A stretch of 64,000 bases of DNA from Pelistega suis (GCF_013133795.1 NZ_JABGBN010000001.1:496001-560000), one strand, 5' to 3'. Shown: positions 25,196-36,862, numbered from the stretch's first letter. The notes: generated from the sequence alone by a model not told the origin. Numbers and translations are program-made.

Positions 25196-27511
25196 ATGGT
25201 TGAATTAACTATTGATGGTAAAACCGTATCAGTTCCTGATGGCAGTATGGTTATGCATGCCGCTAACGAACTGGGTATCTATGTGCCTCATTTCTGTTAT
25301 CACAAGAAGTTATCTATTGCAGCTAACTGTCGTATGTGTTTAGTGGAAGTAGAAAAGGCACCTAAAGCACTTCCAGCTTGTGCTACACCAGTGACACAAG
25401 GTATGGTTGTACATACAAGTTCAGAAAAAGCCAAAGCTGCACAAGAAGCGGTAATGGAGTTTCTATTGATTAATCACCCATTGGATTGCCCAATCTGTGA
25501 CCAAGGTGGTGAGTGCCAATTACAAGACTTAGCGGTGGGCTATGGTAAAACAAGCTCTCGTTACCAAGAAGAAAAACGTGTGGTGATGCATAAATCAATG
25601 GGTCCATTGGTGTCAGCAGAAGAAATGTCGCGTTGTATCCAATGTACACGTTGCGTGCGTTTTGGCCAGGAAGTCGCTGGTCAAATGGAATTGGGTATGC
25701 TGAACCGTGGCGAACACTCAGAAATTACGTCTTTTGTGGGTAAAGCAGTTGAGTCTGAGTTATCTGGCAATATGATTGATATCTGTCCGGTTGGTGCGTT
25801 GACTTCTAAACCGTTCCGTTATTCGGCACGTACATGGGAGTTAGCTCGTCGTCGTTCGGTAAGCCCTCATGATAGTTTGGGTGCTAACTTAGTTGTCCAA
25901 GTCAAAGGCGACAAAGTGATGCGTGTTGTACCCTTTGAAAATGATGATGTGAATGAGTGCTGGATTAGCGACAAAGATCGTTGGTCGTATGAAGGTCTCA
26001 ATGTAGAAGATCGCCTCACAGTACCAATGGTACGTGATGAGAACAATGTATGGCGTGAAGTGAGTTGGCAAGATGCACTCAAAGTGGTTGGCGATGCTTT
26101 AGGTCAGATTGCACATCATGACGGGGCGGAATATATCGGTGCTTTAGCCTCAGAAACCTCTACTTTAGAAGAGTTGGCGCTATTAAAACGCTTGATGAGC
26201 GGTTTAGGCTCAGACAATGTTGATGCACTATTACGTAATACCGATGTAAATTTCGCTCGTGCAACAGCAGGTGCTGCCTGGTTAGGCATGTCAATTAATG
26301 ATCTAGATAGCGTAGATGGCGTGGTGGTGATTGGTTCTAACCTACGTAAAGACCATCCGTTGATGGCACAACGTTTACGTCAAGTAGCTAAAAAAGGTGC
26401 GCGTATCACATTAATTGATAGCTATGGTGAAGATCCTTTATTCCCTGTAGCTGCGCGTCTAACAGTAGCGCCATCTGAATTAGCAAATACCGTAGAAGCA
26501 GTTGCTAAAGCGGTTGCTGCGCAAAAAGCAGGTGCTACGGCAGACTTAAATGATTCGGTACAAGCCTTAGCGGCACAAATCGTTGGTGGTAGTAAACCAG
26601 CAGTATTCTTGGGTAATGCGGCGGTTGCAGCGCCTGATGCTAGTCAGATTGCTGCCAAAGCACAAGAGTTAGCCGATGCGTATGGTGCGACATTAGGTTT
26701 CCTAACCGCGGGTGCGAATACCGTGGGTGCTTATATTGTGGGTGCAGTTGCTCAAGGTTCTGGCCTGAGTGCAAAACAAATGGTAGAGAATCAATTAAAA
26801 GCATACTTGGTATTAAATGCAGAACCCCGCTTTGATATGGACAATGGTTTCACCGCAGAAAAGACGTTATCGAATGCATTCTCTGTTGCCTTTACTGCGT
26901 ATAAATCAGCAGCAGCAAGTTGGGCGAAAGTGATGTTGCCTGTGGCGACATTTGCTGAAACATCGGGTACGTTTATTAATGCAGAAGGTCGTGTACAAAG
27001 CTTTAAAGGCGTTGTTCCGAGTAAGGGTCAAGCACGTCCTGCTTGGAAAGTACTGCGTGTATTAGGTAATGTATTACATTTTAATGGTTTTGAACAAGAA
27101 TCTTCAGAACAAGTTCGTGATGAAGTAATTGGTTCAGGCATTCCTGCGAAGTTAAATAATAAAGTGACTGTACTTGGTCAAGAAGTACGTCGTGCGACTG
27201 TATCAACAGGTCTTGAGCGTGTAGCAGAGGTGGCTATTTATCGTACAGATGCGATAGTTCGTCGCGCAGAATCTCTACAAGCAACAGAGATTAGTCGTAC
27301 ACCAAAAGTGCGTATTAATGCAGCGACATTGTCTAATCTACAAGTAGTAGACGGAGATAAGGTCAAAGTGAAATCAGCAACAGGCGAGGGTGAGTTTGTG
27401 GTTGCGCTAGATAATCAATTAGCAGACAATACAATCCGCTTAGCACAAGGCTTTGAAGAAACTGTGGCGCTAGGTAGTGCCTATGCCCAATTAACTGTGG
27501 AGCGTATCTAA
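25196..27511 (+). CDS. nuoG: NADH-quinone oxidoreductase subunit G
   Basis: The 75-kDa-type subunit (771 residues). The N-terminal 2Fe-2S ferredoxin domain has cysteines in [15 protein letters not shown] and ALPACATPV. The His-Cys3 cluster N5 lies in [18 protein letters not shown]. Cluster N4 is in [13 protein letters not shown] plus DICPVGAL. A molybdopterin-oxidoreductase-like domain follows from about residue 220, catalytically silent in this family. The extra N7 cysteines are not obvious, as in most Betaproteobacteria. Confidence 0.97.
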   Translation: MVELTIDGKTVSVPDGSMVMHAANELGIYVPHFCYHKKLSIAANCRMCLVEVEKAPKALPACATPVTQGMVVHTSSEKAKAAQEAVMEFLLINHPLDCPICDQGGECQLQDLAVGYGKTSSRYQEEKRVVMHKSMGPLVSAEEMSRCIQCTRCVRFGQEVAGQMELGMLNRGEHSEITSFVGKAVESELSGNMIDICPVGALTSKPFRYSARTWELARRRSVSPHDSLGANLVVQVKGDKVMRVVPFENDDVNECWISDKDRWSYEGLNVEDRLTVPMVRDENNVWREVSWQDALKVVGDALGQIAHHDGAEYIGALASETSTLEELALLKRLMSGLGSDNVDALLRNTDVNFARATAGAAWLGMSINDLDSVDGVVVIGSNLRKDHPLMAQRLRQVAKKGARITLIDSYGEDPLFPVAARLTVAPSELANTVEAVAKAVAAQKAGATADLNDSVQALAAQIVGGSKPAVFLGNAAVAAPDASQIAAKAQELADAYGATLGFLTAGANTVGAYIVGAVAQGSGLSAKQMVENQLKAYLVLNAEPRFDMDNGFTAEKTLSNAFSVAFTAYKSAAASWAKVMLPVATFAETSGTFINAEGRVQSFKGVVPSKGQARPAWKVLRVLGNVLHFNGFEQESSEQVRDEVIGSGIPAKLNNKVTVLGQEVRRATVSTGLERVAEVAIYRTDAIVRRAESLQATEISRTPKVRINAATLSNLQVVDGDKVKVKSATGEGEFVVALDNQLADNTIRLAQGFEETVALGSAYAQLTVERI

Positions 27512-27512
27512 A

Positions 27513-28613
27513 ATGGATATTTGGTCTTGGTTCACAGATGGTGTTGCTGCCCTAAATACTTGGGGGACTGAGTTATTAGGCGAAACGGCATGGCTCATCA
27601 TTTGGTCTATCGTTAAGATTTTGGTGATTGCATTACCCATCATTATCTGTGTGGCGTTCTTGACTTTATGGGAACGTCGTATGATTGGTTATATGCACAT
27701 CCGTCGTGGTCCTAACCGTGTAGGTCCCGGTGGTATTCTTCAACCATTTGCAGACGTATTAAAGCTACTTACGAAGGAAGTTATCGTACCCACAAAATCG
27801 AATAAGATTTTGTATATCGTGGCACCGATTTTAACCTTAGTCCCCGCCTTAGTGGCTTGGGCTGTGGTTCCTTTTGGACCAGAAGCGGTATTAGCCAATA
27901 TTAATGCAGGGTTGCTCTTTATCATGGCAGTAACATCACTCGGTGTTTATGGCGTGATTTTGGCAGGTTGGGCATCTAACTCTAAGTATCCATTTATTGC
28001 AGCGATGCGTGCATCAGCACAAATGATTTCTTATGAGTTGGCGATGGGCTTTGTATTGCTGACAGTATTGCTTGTCTCTGGTACGTTAAATATGAACGGT
28101 ATTGTGACAGGTCAGACGCAAGGTTGGTTTGCGGACAAAGGTCTAACTTTCCTTTCTTGGAACTGGTTACCTTTATTGCCTTTATTTGTTATCTATGTGA
28201 TTTCGACAGTTGCAGAGACCAACCGTCACCCATTTGACGTGGTAGAGGGTGAGTCTGAGATTGTCGCTGGTCACATGGTGGAATATTCTGGTATGGGCTT
28301 TGCGATGTTCTTCTTAGCAGAGTATGCCAATATGATTTTATTATCTGCTATGGCTTCAATTATGTTCTTAGGTGGTTGGTCTAGTCCACTAGATTTTGCA
28401 CCTTTTAATATGATTCCGGGCTGGTTATGGTTAGGTATTAAATCATTCTTTGTGGTGTCATTCTTTATTTGGTTCCGTGCTTCATTCCCACGTTATCGTT
28501 ATGACCAAATTATGCGTTTAGGTTGGAAAATCTTTATTCCGCTTACCGGTATTTGGTTAGTGGTTGTAGCTATTTGGATGCAGACACCATTTAATATTTG
28601 GACCCATAACTAG
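27513..28613 (+). CDS. nuoH: NADH-quinone oxidoreductase subunit H
   Basis: Membrane subunit (366 residues, about eight to nine helices) forming the quinone entry channel. Conserved loops are [40 protein letters not shown] and [19 protein letters not shown]. One base separates it from nuoG. Confidence 0.98.
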   Translation: MDIWSWFTDGVAALNTWGTELLGETAWLIIWSIVKILVIALPIIICVAFLTLWERRMIGYMHIRRGPNRVGPGGILQPFADVLKLLTKEVIVPTKSNKILYIVAPILTLVPALVAWAVVPFGPEAVLANINAGLLFIMAVTSLGVYGVILAGWASNSKYPFIAAMRASAQMISYELAMGFVLLTVLLVSGTLNMNGIVTGQTQGWFADKGLTFLSWNWLPLLPLFVIYVISTVAETNRHPFDVVEGESEIVAGHMVEYSGMGFAMFFLAEYANMILLSAMASIMFLGGWSSPLDFAPFNMIPGWLWLGIKSFFVVSFFIWFRASFPRYRYDQIMRLGWKIFIPLTGIWLVVVAIWMQTPFNIWTHN

Positions 28614-28624
28614 GAGTAGGTAAG

Positions 28625-29110
28625 ATGAGTTTTAAGAATCACTTTGCAAGCCTATTCTTGAGTGAATTAATCAAGGGTATGGCGCTTACAGGGAAATACT
28701 TCTTTAAGCCGAAGTTTACCTTGCGTTATCCATACGAAAAAACACCAATGTCACCACGATTCCGTGGTTTACATGCACAACGTCGTTACGCTAATGGCGA
28801 AGAACGTTGTATCGCTTGTAAATTATGTGAGGCTATTTGTCCTGCGATGGCGATTAGTATCGAATCAGCAGAACGTGAAGATGGTAGCCGCCGTACTACA
28901 CGTTATGACATTGATTTAACAAAATGTATTTTCTGTGGTTTCTGTGAAGAAAGCTGTCCTGTGGACGCTATCGTAGAAACACATATCCATGAATACCACG
29001 GAGAAAAACGTGGTGACTTATATTTCACTAAACCAATGTTATTAGCGGTAGGTGATAAATATGAGCCTGAAATTGCAGCGCGTCGTGAAGCTGATGCGCC
29101 TTATCGATAA
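28625..29110 (+). CDS. nuoI: NADH-quinone oxidoreductase subunit I
   Basis: Peripheral-arm subunit of 161 residues with two 4Fe-4S clusters (N6a, N6b). The motifs are [17 protein letters not shown] and [17 protein letters not shown], each CxxCxxCxxxCP. It passes electrons to N2 in NuoB. An AGGAGTAGG ribosome site precedes the start. Confidence 0.98.
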   Translation: MSFKNHFASLFLSELIKGMALTGKYFFKPKFTLRYPYEKTPMSPRFRGLHAQRRYANGEERCIACKLCEAICPAMAISIESAEREDGSRRTTRYDIDLTKCIFCGFCEESCPVDAIVETHIHEYHGEKRGDLYFTKPMLLAVGDKYEPEIAARREADAPYR

Positions 29111-29127
29111 GGCAGGTGAGGAAAAAT

Positions 29128-29745
29128 ATGTTTTCTAGCATTCTATTCTATATCTTAGCGGCGGTATTGCTCTACTCAGGTGTGCGAGTTGTTTTAGCTC
29201 GTCATCCAGTAGTAGCTGTCTTACACCTTATTTTAGGGTTTTTTACGGCAGCGATGCTTTGGATTCTGATTGGTGCAGAGTTCTTAGGCTTGCTTTTAAT
29301 TGTTGTATACGTTGGTGCGGTGATGGTGCTGTTCCTGTTCGTGGTGATGATGATTGATGTTGTACCAGAATCATTACGTAGTGGCTTCCGTACATTCTTG
29401 CCAGTCGGACTTGTCGTGGGTGGCCTAATGGTAGCAGAGGTAGCCTTTGTATTAGGCTCAGCTTACTTAGATACGCCAGCACCAGCAGCTTTACCAGCAG
29501 ACTATAACAATACACTTGCTTTAGGCATTGCGATGTATACAGAGTATTCTTTTGCTATCCAAGTGGGTGCATTGATTTTGTTGGTAGGTATGATTTCTGC
29601 GATTGCCTTAACATTACGTGAACGTAAAAATCGTAAATATGTCTTGGCGAGCGATCAACTCTACGTAAACGCAAAAGACCGTGTTCGTTTAGTGAATTTA
29701 ACATCAGAAAAGGAAACTCCTAAACAAGAAGGGGGTGAGCAATAA
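29128..29745 (+). CDS. nuoJ: NADH-quinone oxidoreductase subunit J
   Basis: Membrane subunit with five helices, 205 residues. The segment [20 protein letters not shown], with [10 protein letters not shown], marks the NuoJ/ND6 family and its pi-bulge helix. I chose the ATG at 29128 after GTGAGGAAAA rather than the in-frame GTG at 29116, which is itself part of that ribosome site. Its stop overlaps the nuoK start by one base. Confidence 0.95.
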   Translation: MFSSILFYILAAVLLYSGVRVVLARHPVVAVLHLILGFFTAAMLWILIGAEFLGLLLIVVYVGAVMVLFLFVVMMIDVVPESLRSGFRTFLPVGLVVGGLMVAEVAFVLGSAYLDTPAPAALPADYNNTLALGIAMYTEYSFAIQVGALILLVGMISAIALTLRERKNRKYVLASDQLYVNAKDRVRLVNLTSEKETPKQEGGEQ

Positions 29746-30071
29746 TGGAAATCACACTAGCGCATTACCTCATTCTTGGCGCAATATTATTTGCGCTAGG
29801 AGTATTTGGTATCTTTTTTAACCGTCGTAATATCATTAGCTTATTGATGTCTATTGAGTTGATGTTGTTAGCGGTAAATATGAATTTTGTGGCTTTCTCA
29901 GTATGGCATCCAGCAGCAAATGGTTTGCCAGATACAGCAGGTCAGATTTTTGTATTCTTTATTCTTACAGTAGCGGCAGCGGAAGCAGCGATTGGTTTAG
30001 CGATTCTTGTATTGTTATTCCGTAAGATTAACTCTATTAACGTTGACGACGTGGCTCGTCTCAAAGGCTAA
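29745..30071 (+). CDS. nuoK: NADH-quinone oxidoreductase subunit K
   Basis: Small antiporter-like membrane subunit (108 residues, three helices), ND4L family. Conserved glutamates involved in proton transfer are seen in [13 protein letters not shown] and [13 protein letters not shown]. It overlaps nuoJ by one base. The C-terminal tail is a few residues longer than in E. coli. Confidence 0.97.
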   Translation: MEITLAHYLILGAILFALGVFGIFFNRRNIISLLMSIELMLLAVNMNFVAFSVWHPAANGLPDTAGQIFVFFILTVAAAEAAIGLAILVLLFRKINSINVDDVARLKG

Positions 30072-30082
30072 GGGGAAATATT

Positions 30083-32092
30083 ATGACAACATTTTCTCCC
30101 GTTCTCTTAGCGTGCATTGCCTTAGCGCCGTTGCTAGGTGCAATTTTGGCGGGTCTATTTGGTACGGGCTTTTTAGGCAATTTTGTGAGCCGTCGAGGTT
30201 CACATATGGTGACGATTGCTTTAGTAGCCTTTTCTGCATTAGCCTCCGCTTACGTTCTCTACAACGTTGTTGTTAATGACGCTTACTTTAATGGTAATCT
30301 CTATACGTGGAGTATTATCGGTAAAATCGCCATTGATATTGGTTTCCTCATTGATCCTCTTAGTGCATTGATGATGGTCGTTGTGACTTCTGTATCGTTG
30401 ATGGTACATATCTACACTATAGGCTATATGGTGGATGACCCGGGTTACCAACGCTTCTTTGCTTACATCTCATTGTTTACCTTCTCAATGCTGATGTTAG
30501 TGATGGGCAATAATATGCTCTTATTGTTCTTCGGTTGGGAAGCGGTAGGCTTAGTCTCTTACCTATTAATTGGCTTCTGGTATACCAAGGACACAGCGAT
30601 TTTTGCCAATATGAAGGCGTTTTTGGTTAACCGTGTGGGTGACTTTGGCTTCATTTTAGGTATCGGTTTATTATTTGCCTTCTCTGGCTCAATGAAATAT
30701 GACGATATTTTTGCTAAATCAGCAGAGTTAAATCAAATCATCGTATTAGGTGATTGGCATATGTTGACTTTGGCATGTATCTGCTTATTCGTGGGTGCTA
30801 TGGGTAAATCAGCGCAAGTGCCTTTACATGCATGGTTACCTGATTCAATGGAAGGTCCTACACCGATTTCAGCCTTAATTCACGCAGCGACGATGGTGAC
30901 TGCGGGTATCTTTATGGTATCACGTTTCTCTCCCTTATATGAGTTAGCACCAAGTGCTTTATCGCTCATTATTGTGGTGGGTGCGATTGGTGCCTTATTC
31001 TTAGGTATCTTAGGTCTTATCCAAAACGATATTAAACGTGTTGTAGCGTACTCGACCTTATCGCAATTAGGTTATATGACGGTTGCATTGGGTGCATCGG
31101 CTTACTCTGTGGCCGTATTCCACTTAATGACGCATGCGTTCTTTAAAGCCTTGTTGTTCTTAGGTGCGGGTTCGGTGATTATCGGTATGCACCATGACCA
31201 AGATATCCGTAATATGGGTGGTTTACGTAAGTATATGCCAATCACGTGGATTACGTTCTTGATTGGGACTTTATCACTTGTAGGTACACCGTTCTTCTCG
31301 GGTTTCTACTCAAAAGAGCACGTGATTGAGGCTGCACATTATTCAACTGTATGGGGATCTAGTTTTGCCTACTATGCGACGCTAATTGGTGTATTTGTGA
31401 CATCGCTATACTCATTCCGTGTGTACTTCTTGGTATTCCATGGTAAAGAGCGTTTTGATACGACAGCTCATGCACATGGTCACGATGATCATGCTCATGA
31501 TGACCATCATCATGGTGGTACACCGCATGAGTCTCCATGGGTAGTGACATTACCATTAGTGTTATTAGCGATTCCTTCTATTGCCGTAGGTGCGTGGGCA
31601 GTGGATGCGTTATTGTTCAAAGGTTACTTTGCTAATACCATCTTTATCGGTCCAAATAGTCCAGCAATGGCAACATTGGCTGAGCACTTCCATGGTTGGG
31701 TTGCTTATGGCGTTCATGCTTTCTCAACCTTACCATTCTGGTTGATGGTGGCTGGTTTAGTCGTCGCTTGGTATGGTTATGTTGTTAATCCAGCATTACC
31801 ACCGAAGATTTATAAAGCATTATCGGGTGTAAACCGCGTTCTTGAGAATAAATACTTCGTGGATTGGATTTACGAAAATGTGTTTGCTCGCGGTGGTCGT
31901 GCTTTAGGTAAGTTCTTCTGGAATGTTGGTGATAAAGGCATTATCGAAGGTATCTTTATTGGTGGTTCAACCCGATTAGTAGGCTTGGTAGCTGCGCTTA
32001 GCCGCGTGTTCCAATCAGGTCACATCTATCATTATGCATTTGCAATGATTGTGGGTTTAATCGTATTAATTTCTTTCTTTGTATTAGGTTAA
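30083..32092 (+). CDS. nuoL: NADH-quinone oxidoreductase subunit L
   Basis: The largest proton-pumping membrane subunit (669 residues, ND5 family). It contains LLLFFGWEAVGLVSYLLIGF, PLHAWLPDSMEGPTPISALI and the long C-terminal amphipathic helix region. Residues about 462-484 form an unusually histidine- and aspartate-rich loop (AHAHGHDDHAHDDHHHGG), which could bind metal ions; similar loops occur in other betaproteobacterial NuoL proteins as far as I recall. Confidence 0.97.
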   Translation: MTTFSPVLLACIALAPLLGAILAGLFGTGFLGNFVSRRGSHMVTIALVAFSALASAYVLYNVVVNDAYFNGNLYTWSIIGKIAIDIGFLIDPLSALMMVVVTSVSLMVHIYTIGYMVDDPGYQRFFAYISLFTFSMLMLVMGNNMLLLFFGWEAVGLVSYLLIGFWYTKDTAIFANMKAFLVNRVGDFGFILGIGLLFAFSGSMKYDDIFAKSAELNQIIVLGDWHMLTLACICLFVGAMGKSAQVPLHAWLPDSMEGPTPISALIHAATMVTAGIFMVSRFSPLYELAPSALSLIIVVGAIGALFLGILGLIQNDIKRVVAYSTLSQLGYMTVALGASAYSVAVFHLMTHAFFKALLFLGAGSVIIGMHHDQDIRNMGGLRKYMPITWITFLIGTLSLVGTPFFSGFYSKEHVIEAAHYSTVWGSSFAYYATLIGVFVTSLYSFRVYFLVFHGKERFDTTAHAHGHDDHAHDDHHHGGTPHESPWVVTLPLVLLAIPSIAVGAWAVDALLFKGYFANTIFIGPNSPAMATLAEHFHGWVAYGVHAFSTLPFWLMVAGLVVAWYGYVVNPALPPKIYKALSGVNRVLENKYFVDWIYENVFARGGRALGKFFWNVGDKGIIEGIFIGGSTRLVGLVAALSRVFQSGHIYHYAFAMIVGLIVLISFFVLG

Positions 32093-32102
32093 GGGCGGCG
32101 AA

Positions 32103-33584
32103 ATGACATCTAATCTTCCTTGGCTTTCCTTATCGATTTTTGTACCGATTATTGCCGGTATTCTCGTGCTAATTTTTGGTCGTGATGAGCGAGCGGAATA
32201 TACACGTAAAATGGCATTGATGGGTGCAATTGTGAGCTTTTTAGTGACATTGCCTATTATTGCAGGTTTTGATTCGACAACGGCAGAGATGCAGTTTGTT
32301 GAGAAAGCCGCATGGATTGACGCATTTAATGTGGCTTATCATTTAGGCGTTGATGGCATTAGCGTATGGTTTGTCATTTTGACTGCCTTTGTAACAGTGA
32401 TTGTTGTTGTTGCAGGTTGGGAAGTCATCACGACACGAGTGGCACAATATATGGCAGCCTTTTTAATCCTTTCTGGATTAATGGTCGGTGTATTTGTGGC
32501 ATTAGATGGTTTGCTTTTCTATGTATTCTTTGAGGCAACCTTAATTCCTATGTACATCATTATTGGTGTATGGGGCGGACCAAATCGTGTATATGCTGCT
32601 TTTAAGTTCTTCCTATACACATTGTTAGGTTCATTGCTCACATTAATTGCGTTTATCTACCTCTATACAAAGACAGGTACATTTGATATTGCTACATGGC
32701 AACAATTACCATTAGCCATGACACCGCAATTATTGATTTTCTTTGCCTTGTTTGCGGCATTTGCGGTGAAAGTACCTATGTGGCCAGTACATACATGGTT
32801 GCCTGATGCTCACGTTGAAGCACCAACAGGTGGTTCGATTGTGTTGGCTGCTATTATGTTAAAGCTTGGTGCATACGGTTTCTTACGTTTCTCGCTACCG
32901 ATTGCCCCAGATGCTTCACAAAGTATGGCTGGTTTAATGATTGCTTTATCATTAATTGCAGTGATTTACATTGGTTTAGTGGCAATCGTTCAAGAGGATA
33001 TGAAAAAACTGGTGGCTTATTCATCAGTAGCGCATATGGCTTTTGTGACATTAGGCTTTTTCATGTTCAATACAGCTGGTGTTGAAGGTGCGATTATTCA
33101 AATGATTTCACACGGTTTTGTATCGGGTGCAATGTTTATGTGTATCGGTGTGCTTTATGATCGTTTACACTCGCGTCGTATTGCTGATTATGGCGGTGTC
33201 ATCAATGTTATGCCTAAGTTTGTGACTTTCTTTGTATTGTTCTCAATGGCAAATAGTGGCTTACCAGCAACGAGTGGTTTCGTAGGTGAGTTCTACGTTA
33301 TTCTGGGTGCAGTGGAATACAATTTCTGGATTGGTTTATTGACTGCGACAGCATTAATTCTAGGTGCTTCTTACTCGCTATGGATGGTTAAGCGTGTTGC
33401 CTTTGGTAATATTACTAACCCAGAAGTGAAGCAAATGGATGATATTAGTAAACGTGAGTTTGCGGTATTAGCAACATTGGCGGTATTTACACTGTTTATG
33501 GGTGTGTATCCACAAGCATTTACAGATGTTATTCACGTTTCTGTACAAAACTTACTTGAGCATGTTGCTCAATCTAAACTGTAA
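32103..33584 (+). CDS. nuoM: NADH-quinone oxidoreductase subunit M
   Basis: Proton-pumping antiporter-like subunit (493 residues, ND4 family, about 14 helices). Typical motifs are [37 protein letters not shown] and [13 protein letters not shown]. It lies ten bases after nuoL. Confidence 0.98.
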   Translation: MTSNLPWLSLSIFVPIIAGILVLIFGRDERAEYTRKMALMGAIVSFLVTLPIIAGFDSTTAEMQFVEKAAWIDAFNVAYHLGVDGISVWFVILTAFVTVIVVVAGWEVITTRVAQYMAAFLILSGLMVGVFVALDGLLFYVFFEATLIPMYIIIGVWGGPNRVYAAFKFFLYTLLGSLLTLIAFIYLYTKTGTFDIATWQQLPLAMTPQLLIFFALFAAFAVKVPMWPVHTWLPDAHVEAPTGGSIVLAAIMLKLGAYGFLRFSLPIAPDASQSMAGLMIALSLIAVIYIGLVAIVQEDMKKLVAYSSVAHMAFVTLGFFMFNTAGVEGAIIQMISHGFVSGAMFMCIGVLYDRLHSRRIADYGGVINVMPKFVTFFVLFSMANSGLPATSGFVGEFYVILGAVEYNFWIGLLTATALILGASYSLWMVKRVAFGNITNPEVKQMDDISKREFAVLATLAVFTLFMGVYPQAFTDVIHVSVQNLLEHVAQSKL

Positions 33585-33598
33585 GGTCTGGGACAATA

Positions 33599-35083
33599 AT
33601 GGATAATCAATTTAATTTTGTACTCGCATTACCGGAAATTGTTCTTTGTATTTTAGCGACCGGTATTTTACTTGTAGAGGCATTTGCTAAGTCAAAAGAT
33701 AGTGCAGTGAGCTACTCGCTTTCTTTATTGTCTTTAGTCGTTGTGACTGTGATTACTTTATTCCAATGGAATACAGGTGTTGTTGGTACAACCTTCTACG
33801 GACAGTTTACAGCAGATCCTCTTGCTCACCTTTTAAAAGCATGTTCATACTTAGCGGTATTAGCAACATTAATTTATAGCCGTCAATACTTAGTTGAGCG
33901 TCAAATGGTAAAAGGCGGTGAATACTACGCCCTAAGCCTGTTTGCTTTATTAGGTCAAATGGTGATGATTTCAGCCACAAACATGCTGACCATTTACTTG
34001 GGTTTAGAGTTAATGTCATTAGCTTTATACGCTTTGGTGGCGGTTCGTCGTGATCATCTTGGTAGTATTGAGTCTGCGATGAAATATTATGTGCTAGGTT
34101 CATTGGCTTCAGGCTTTATGTTGTACGGTATTTCTATGGTTTATGGTGCAACAGGTGAAGTTAGCCTAGCAGGTGTCGCAGCTGTATTACAAAGCGGTAA
34201 ATTTGAACAAATGGCCTTTGTATTGGGTGTGGTATTCGTGGTGGCAGGTATCGCCTTTAAATTAGGTGCGGTACCATTCCATATGTGGATTCCTGACGTT
34301 TACCAAGGTGCGCCAACAGCAGTGACATTAACGATTGCGTCAGCACCTAAATTGGCTGCATTTGCGATGACATTACGTTTATTAGTAGAGGCGATGAATG
34401 CAGTGGCTATTAGCTGGCAACCGATGTTAGTGATTTTAGCTGTATTATCATTAGCGATTGGTAACCTCACGGCGATTATGCAAACTAACTTTAAACGTAT
34501 GTTGGCTTATTCGACGATTTCGCATGTGGGTTTTGTTTTATTAGGTCTATTGTCAGGAGTGACGGACGGTAAGCTTGCAAGTGGTGCTTATGGTGCTTCG
34601 TTATTCTACATGGTGACTTATGTATTAACGACGTTAGTCGCATTTGGTGTGGTACTAATCCTTAGCCGTCAAGGTTTTGAGAGCGAAGAAATCAGTGATT
34701 TAGCAGGGCTAAATAAGCGCCATCCATTGTTAGCATTTGCGATTCTTATCCTTATGTTCTCATTGGCAGGTATTCCACCATTAGTGGGTTTCTATGCTAA
34801 ATTAGTTGTATTGCAGGCGGCTTTAGCAGCAGGTCATGTGGTATTGACGATTGTAGCTGTATTGTTCTCACTTATTGGTGCTTTCTACTACTTACGAGTG
34901 GTAAAAACAATGTACTTTGATGAGCCTGCAGTCAATGCCCCTGTTATCGGTAACCAATTAAGCTTCCGTAGTGGTGTATTATCTGTAAATGGTTTATTGA
35001 TTTTATTATTAGGTATCTTACCGGGTGGTTTATTAGCGTTATGTGTTCAAGTGATTGATGCATCGTTAAAATTCGCTCAATAA
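33599..35083 (+). CDS. nuoN: NADH-quinone oxidoreductase subunit N
   Basis: Third antiporter-like membrane subunit (494 residues, ND2 family). Landmarks are [36 protein letters not shown] and [14 protein letters not shown]. It ends the 14 standard nuo genes and is followed 14 bp later by a DUF2818 gene. Confidence 0.98.
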   Translation: MDNQFNFVLALPEIVLCILATGILLVEAFAKSKDSAVSYSLSLLSLVVVTVITLFQWNTGVVGTTFYGQFTADPLAHLLKACSYLAVLATLIYSRQYLVERQMVKGGEYYALSLFALLGQMVMISATNMLTIYLGLELMSLALYALVAVRRDHLGSIESAMKYYVLGSLASGFMLYGISMVYGATGEVSLAGVAAVLQSGKFEQMAFVLGVVFVVAGIAFKLGAVPFHMWIPDVYQGAPTAVTLTIASAPKLAAFAMTLRLLVEAMNAVAISWQPMLVILAVLSLAIGNLTAIMQTNFKRMLAYSTISHVGFVLLGLLSGVTDGKLASGAYGASLFYMVTYVLTTLVAFGVVLILSRQGFESEEISDLAGLNKRHPLLAFAILILMFSLAGIPPLVGFYAKLVVLQAALAAGHVVLTIVAVLFSLIGAFYYLRVVKTMYFDEPAVNAPVIGNQLSFRSGVLSVNGLLILLLGILPGGLLALCVQVIDASLKFAQ

Positions 35084-35097
35084 TGTAAAGAAGAATT

Positions 35098-35610
35098 ATG
35101 TATCCAGAGACATCCGTTTGGTTGATTATCGTATTGGCTGTTGTTTGTGCTAATTTACCGTTTCTCACTGAACGGATGTTTGTTTTGGCACCCGTAAAAC
35201 TCAAGGGTGAGCCTGATAAATTTATGGGCTATTACCTTGGACGTGCTTTATTGTCATATTGCTTTTTAGGTACGGCATTTTATCTATTAACAGATGTCGG
35301 CCTGTCGATGAGTGCAAAGGCATTTGGTGGTGTAGCCTTTATTTTATTGCTTGCTGTTCCTGGTTTTATTTATGGTAAAACCGTTGCTTATAAAAATATG
35401 GGTATTCACTTACTTGAATTAGCTGTTTTTGCGTGTTTTGTAGTGGCAGTTGGCTTCTTTATCGAATCGTATTATGCCAATCGTTTTGTGCAAAGTTGGC
35501 AATTCTATGCCATTAGTATTTGTATCTTTCTTGTATTAGTATTTCCCGGCTTTACATGGCGTCATCTGATGCGTCATCCTCATTTACCTAAAAGTCGTTT
35601 AGAAGAATAA
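35098..35610 (+). CDS. DUF2818 family membrane protein, apparently with duplicated core
   Basis: Membrane protein of 170 residues encoded directly after nuoN, where a DUF2818 gene is usual in Betaproteobacteria. The N-terminus ANLPFLTERMFVL and the C-terminal part (LLELAVFACFVVAVGFF, then QFYAISICIFLVLVFPGFTW) match that family. Family members I recall are near 100 residues. The extra length appears to be a second copy of the two-helix unit: residues 46-92 (ending FILLLAVPGFIY) align in pattern with 103-154. The function is unknown; location suggests an accessory or assembly role for complex I. Confidence 0.75.
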   Translation: MYPETSVWLIIVLAVVCANLPFLTERMFVLAPVKLKGEPDKFMGYYLGRALLSYCFLGTAFYLLTDVGLSMSAKAFGGVAFILLLAVPGFIYGKTVAYKNMGIHLLELAVFACFVVAVGFFIESYYANRFVQSWQFYAISICIFLVLVFPGFTWRHLMRHPHLPKSRLEE

Positions 35611-35629
35611 AGTGTTGTGGTGTTGCGGT

Positions 35630-36805
35630 TTAGTTAAACTTAATGCGTAGTTTAGGGTTAAATAATAGTGCAGCACCCATTCCAATCACAATCCCCCAAA
35701 ATGCCGAGGCAAAACCCAACCAAGTCATACCTGATGCGGTAATGATAAAGGTCAGTAAGGCGGCTTCACGATTCTCCTTATCCTCAATGGCTATAGTAAT
35801 ATTGCTATAAATGGTACTGAGTAGCGCAAGTCCAGCTAAAATAGCGACGAGTGCACTTGGGAAAACAGTGAAAAGCGTTACAATGGTGCTTGCACCAAAT
35901 GCTCCCAACATATACGTTAGACCATTACTAATACCAGCAATATAACGCTTATCAGGATTAGGATGACAATCTTTGCCTGTTGCAATAGCAGCACTCACGG
36001 CACCTTGTACAATTTGAACAGCTCCTGTTAAGGCAGTTAGAGCAGAAGTTGCACCCGTCACTAACATGATTGGACGTGATTTGGCCTGATGAAAACCATC
36101 AAGGCGTAAAATGGCCATTCCGGGTAGGTATTGACCGCTAAGACTTACCAGCAGTAGAGGGAGGGCAAAGCTTAATAAACTATTAAGCGTAAACTCCGGC
36201 ATAATGAGTTGTGGTGTTACCCAACGCAATTCAAATTTATCGGTTTGTAATTGACCTGTGAGCAAAACATAGAGGATACCAACAATAAATACCATGAGAA
36301 TATGGTAGCGAGGGACAAATCGCTTACCTAAAAGGTAGGTGCTAAGCATTAAGATAAAAAGTGTTGGCGAGACGCTAATAGTTTTAAAAGCAGAGGCACC
36401 GAATTGAAAGAGTAAGCCTGCTAGCATACCACCAGCGACACCTTGTGGAATCCAAGCCATTAGTCTATCGAATTGACCAGACAACCCTACAAGAATAATC
36501 CCGATACTGGCAATCATATAGCCACTCACCATTTCTCCGACACTAAAAGAAGGGAATAGACTAAGTAGGAGTACGGTGCCGGGTACACTCCAGCCCGTCA
36601 TGATAGGGATTTTGAATTTACAGCTCAGAAATAAGGTAGTTATACCTATGCCAAAAGAAGTTCCCCAAACCCAGCTCATCAAGGTGTCATTGGATATATC
36701 AGCAAGTTGAGCGACCTGAAAGATAATTAATAAAGGGCCACAATAAGCAATGATGGCAGCTAAAATACCTGCAAGCACCGCGGTGATTGAGATATCTTTG
36801 ACCAT
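35630..36805 (-). CDS. BenE-family benzoate/H+ symporter-like transporter
   Basis: Inner-membrane transporter of 391 residues with about 12 helices. Family segments include IPIMTGWSVPGTVLLLS, WIPQGVAGGMLAGLLFQFG, DCHPNPDKRYIAGISNG and the C-terminal GFASAFWGIVIGMGAALL, matching BenE. No benzoate-degradation genes are nearby, so the substrate is uncertain. The start codon is preceded by a hairpin whose 3' arm contains the ribosome site (GAAGGA). It lies downstream of serB in the same direction with a 57-bp gap and convergent to the nuo operon. Confidence 0.85.
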   Translation of the reverse strand: MVKDISITAVLAGILAAIIAYCGPLLIIFQVAQLADISNDTLMSWVWGTSFGIGITTLFLSCKFKIPIMTGWSVPGTVLLLSLFPSFSVGEMVSGYMIASIGIILVGLSGQFDRLMAWIPQGVAGGMLAGLLFQFGASAFKTISVSPTLFILMLSTYLLGKRFVPRYHILMVFIVGILYVLLTGQLQTDKFELRWVTPQLIMPEFTLNSLLSFALPLLLVSLSGQYLPGMAILRLDGFHQAKSRPIMLVTGATSALTALTGAVQIVQGAVSAAIATGKDCHPNPDKRYIAGISNGLTYMLGAFGASTIVTLFTVFPSALVAILAGLALLSTIYSNITIAIEDKENREAALLTFIITASGMTWLGFASAFWGIVIGMGAALLFNPKLRIKFN

Positions 36806-36811
36806 AAGTAC

Positions 36812-36835
36812 ATCCTTCGGGGATAAAAGAAGGAT
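36812..36835 (-). promoter_or_regulatory. Hairpin covering the ribosome site of the BenE-like gene
   Basis: ATCCTTC (36812-36818) and GAAGGAT (36829-36835) form a 7-bp stem with a 10-nt loop in the 57-bp gap after serB. Read on the minus strand, the 3' arm supplies GAAGGA, six to seven bases before the ATG, so folding would hide the ribosome site. Confidence 0.45.
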
Positions 36836-36862
36836 TGTAGAGTATTTTAGAAAGAGATTTAA

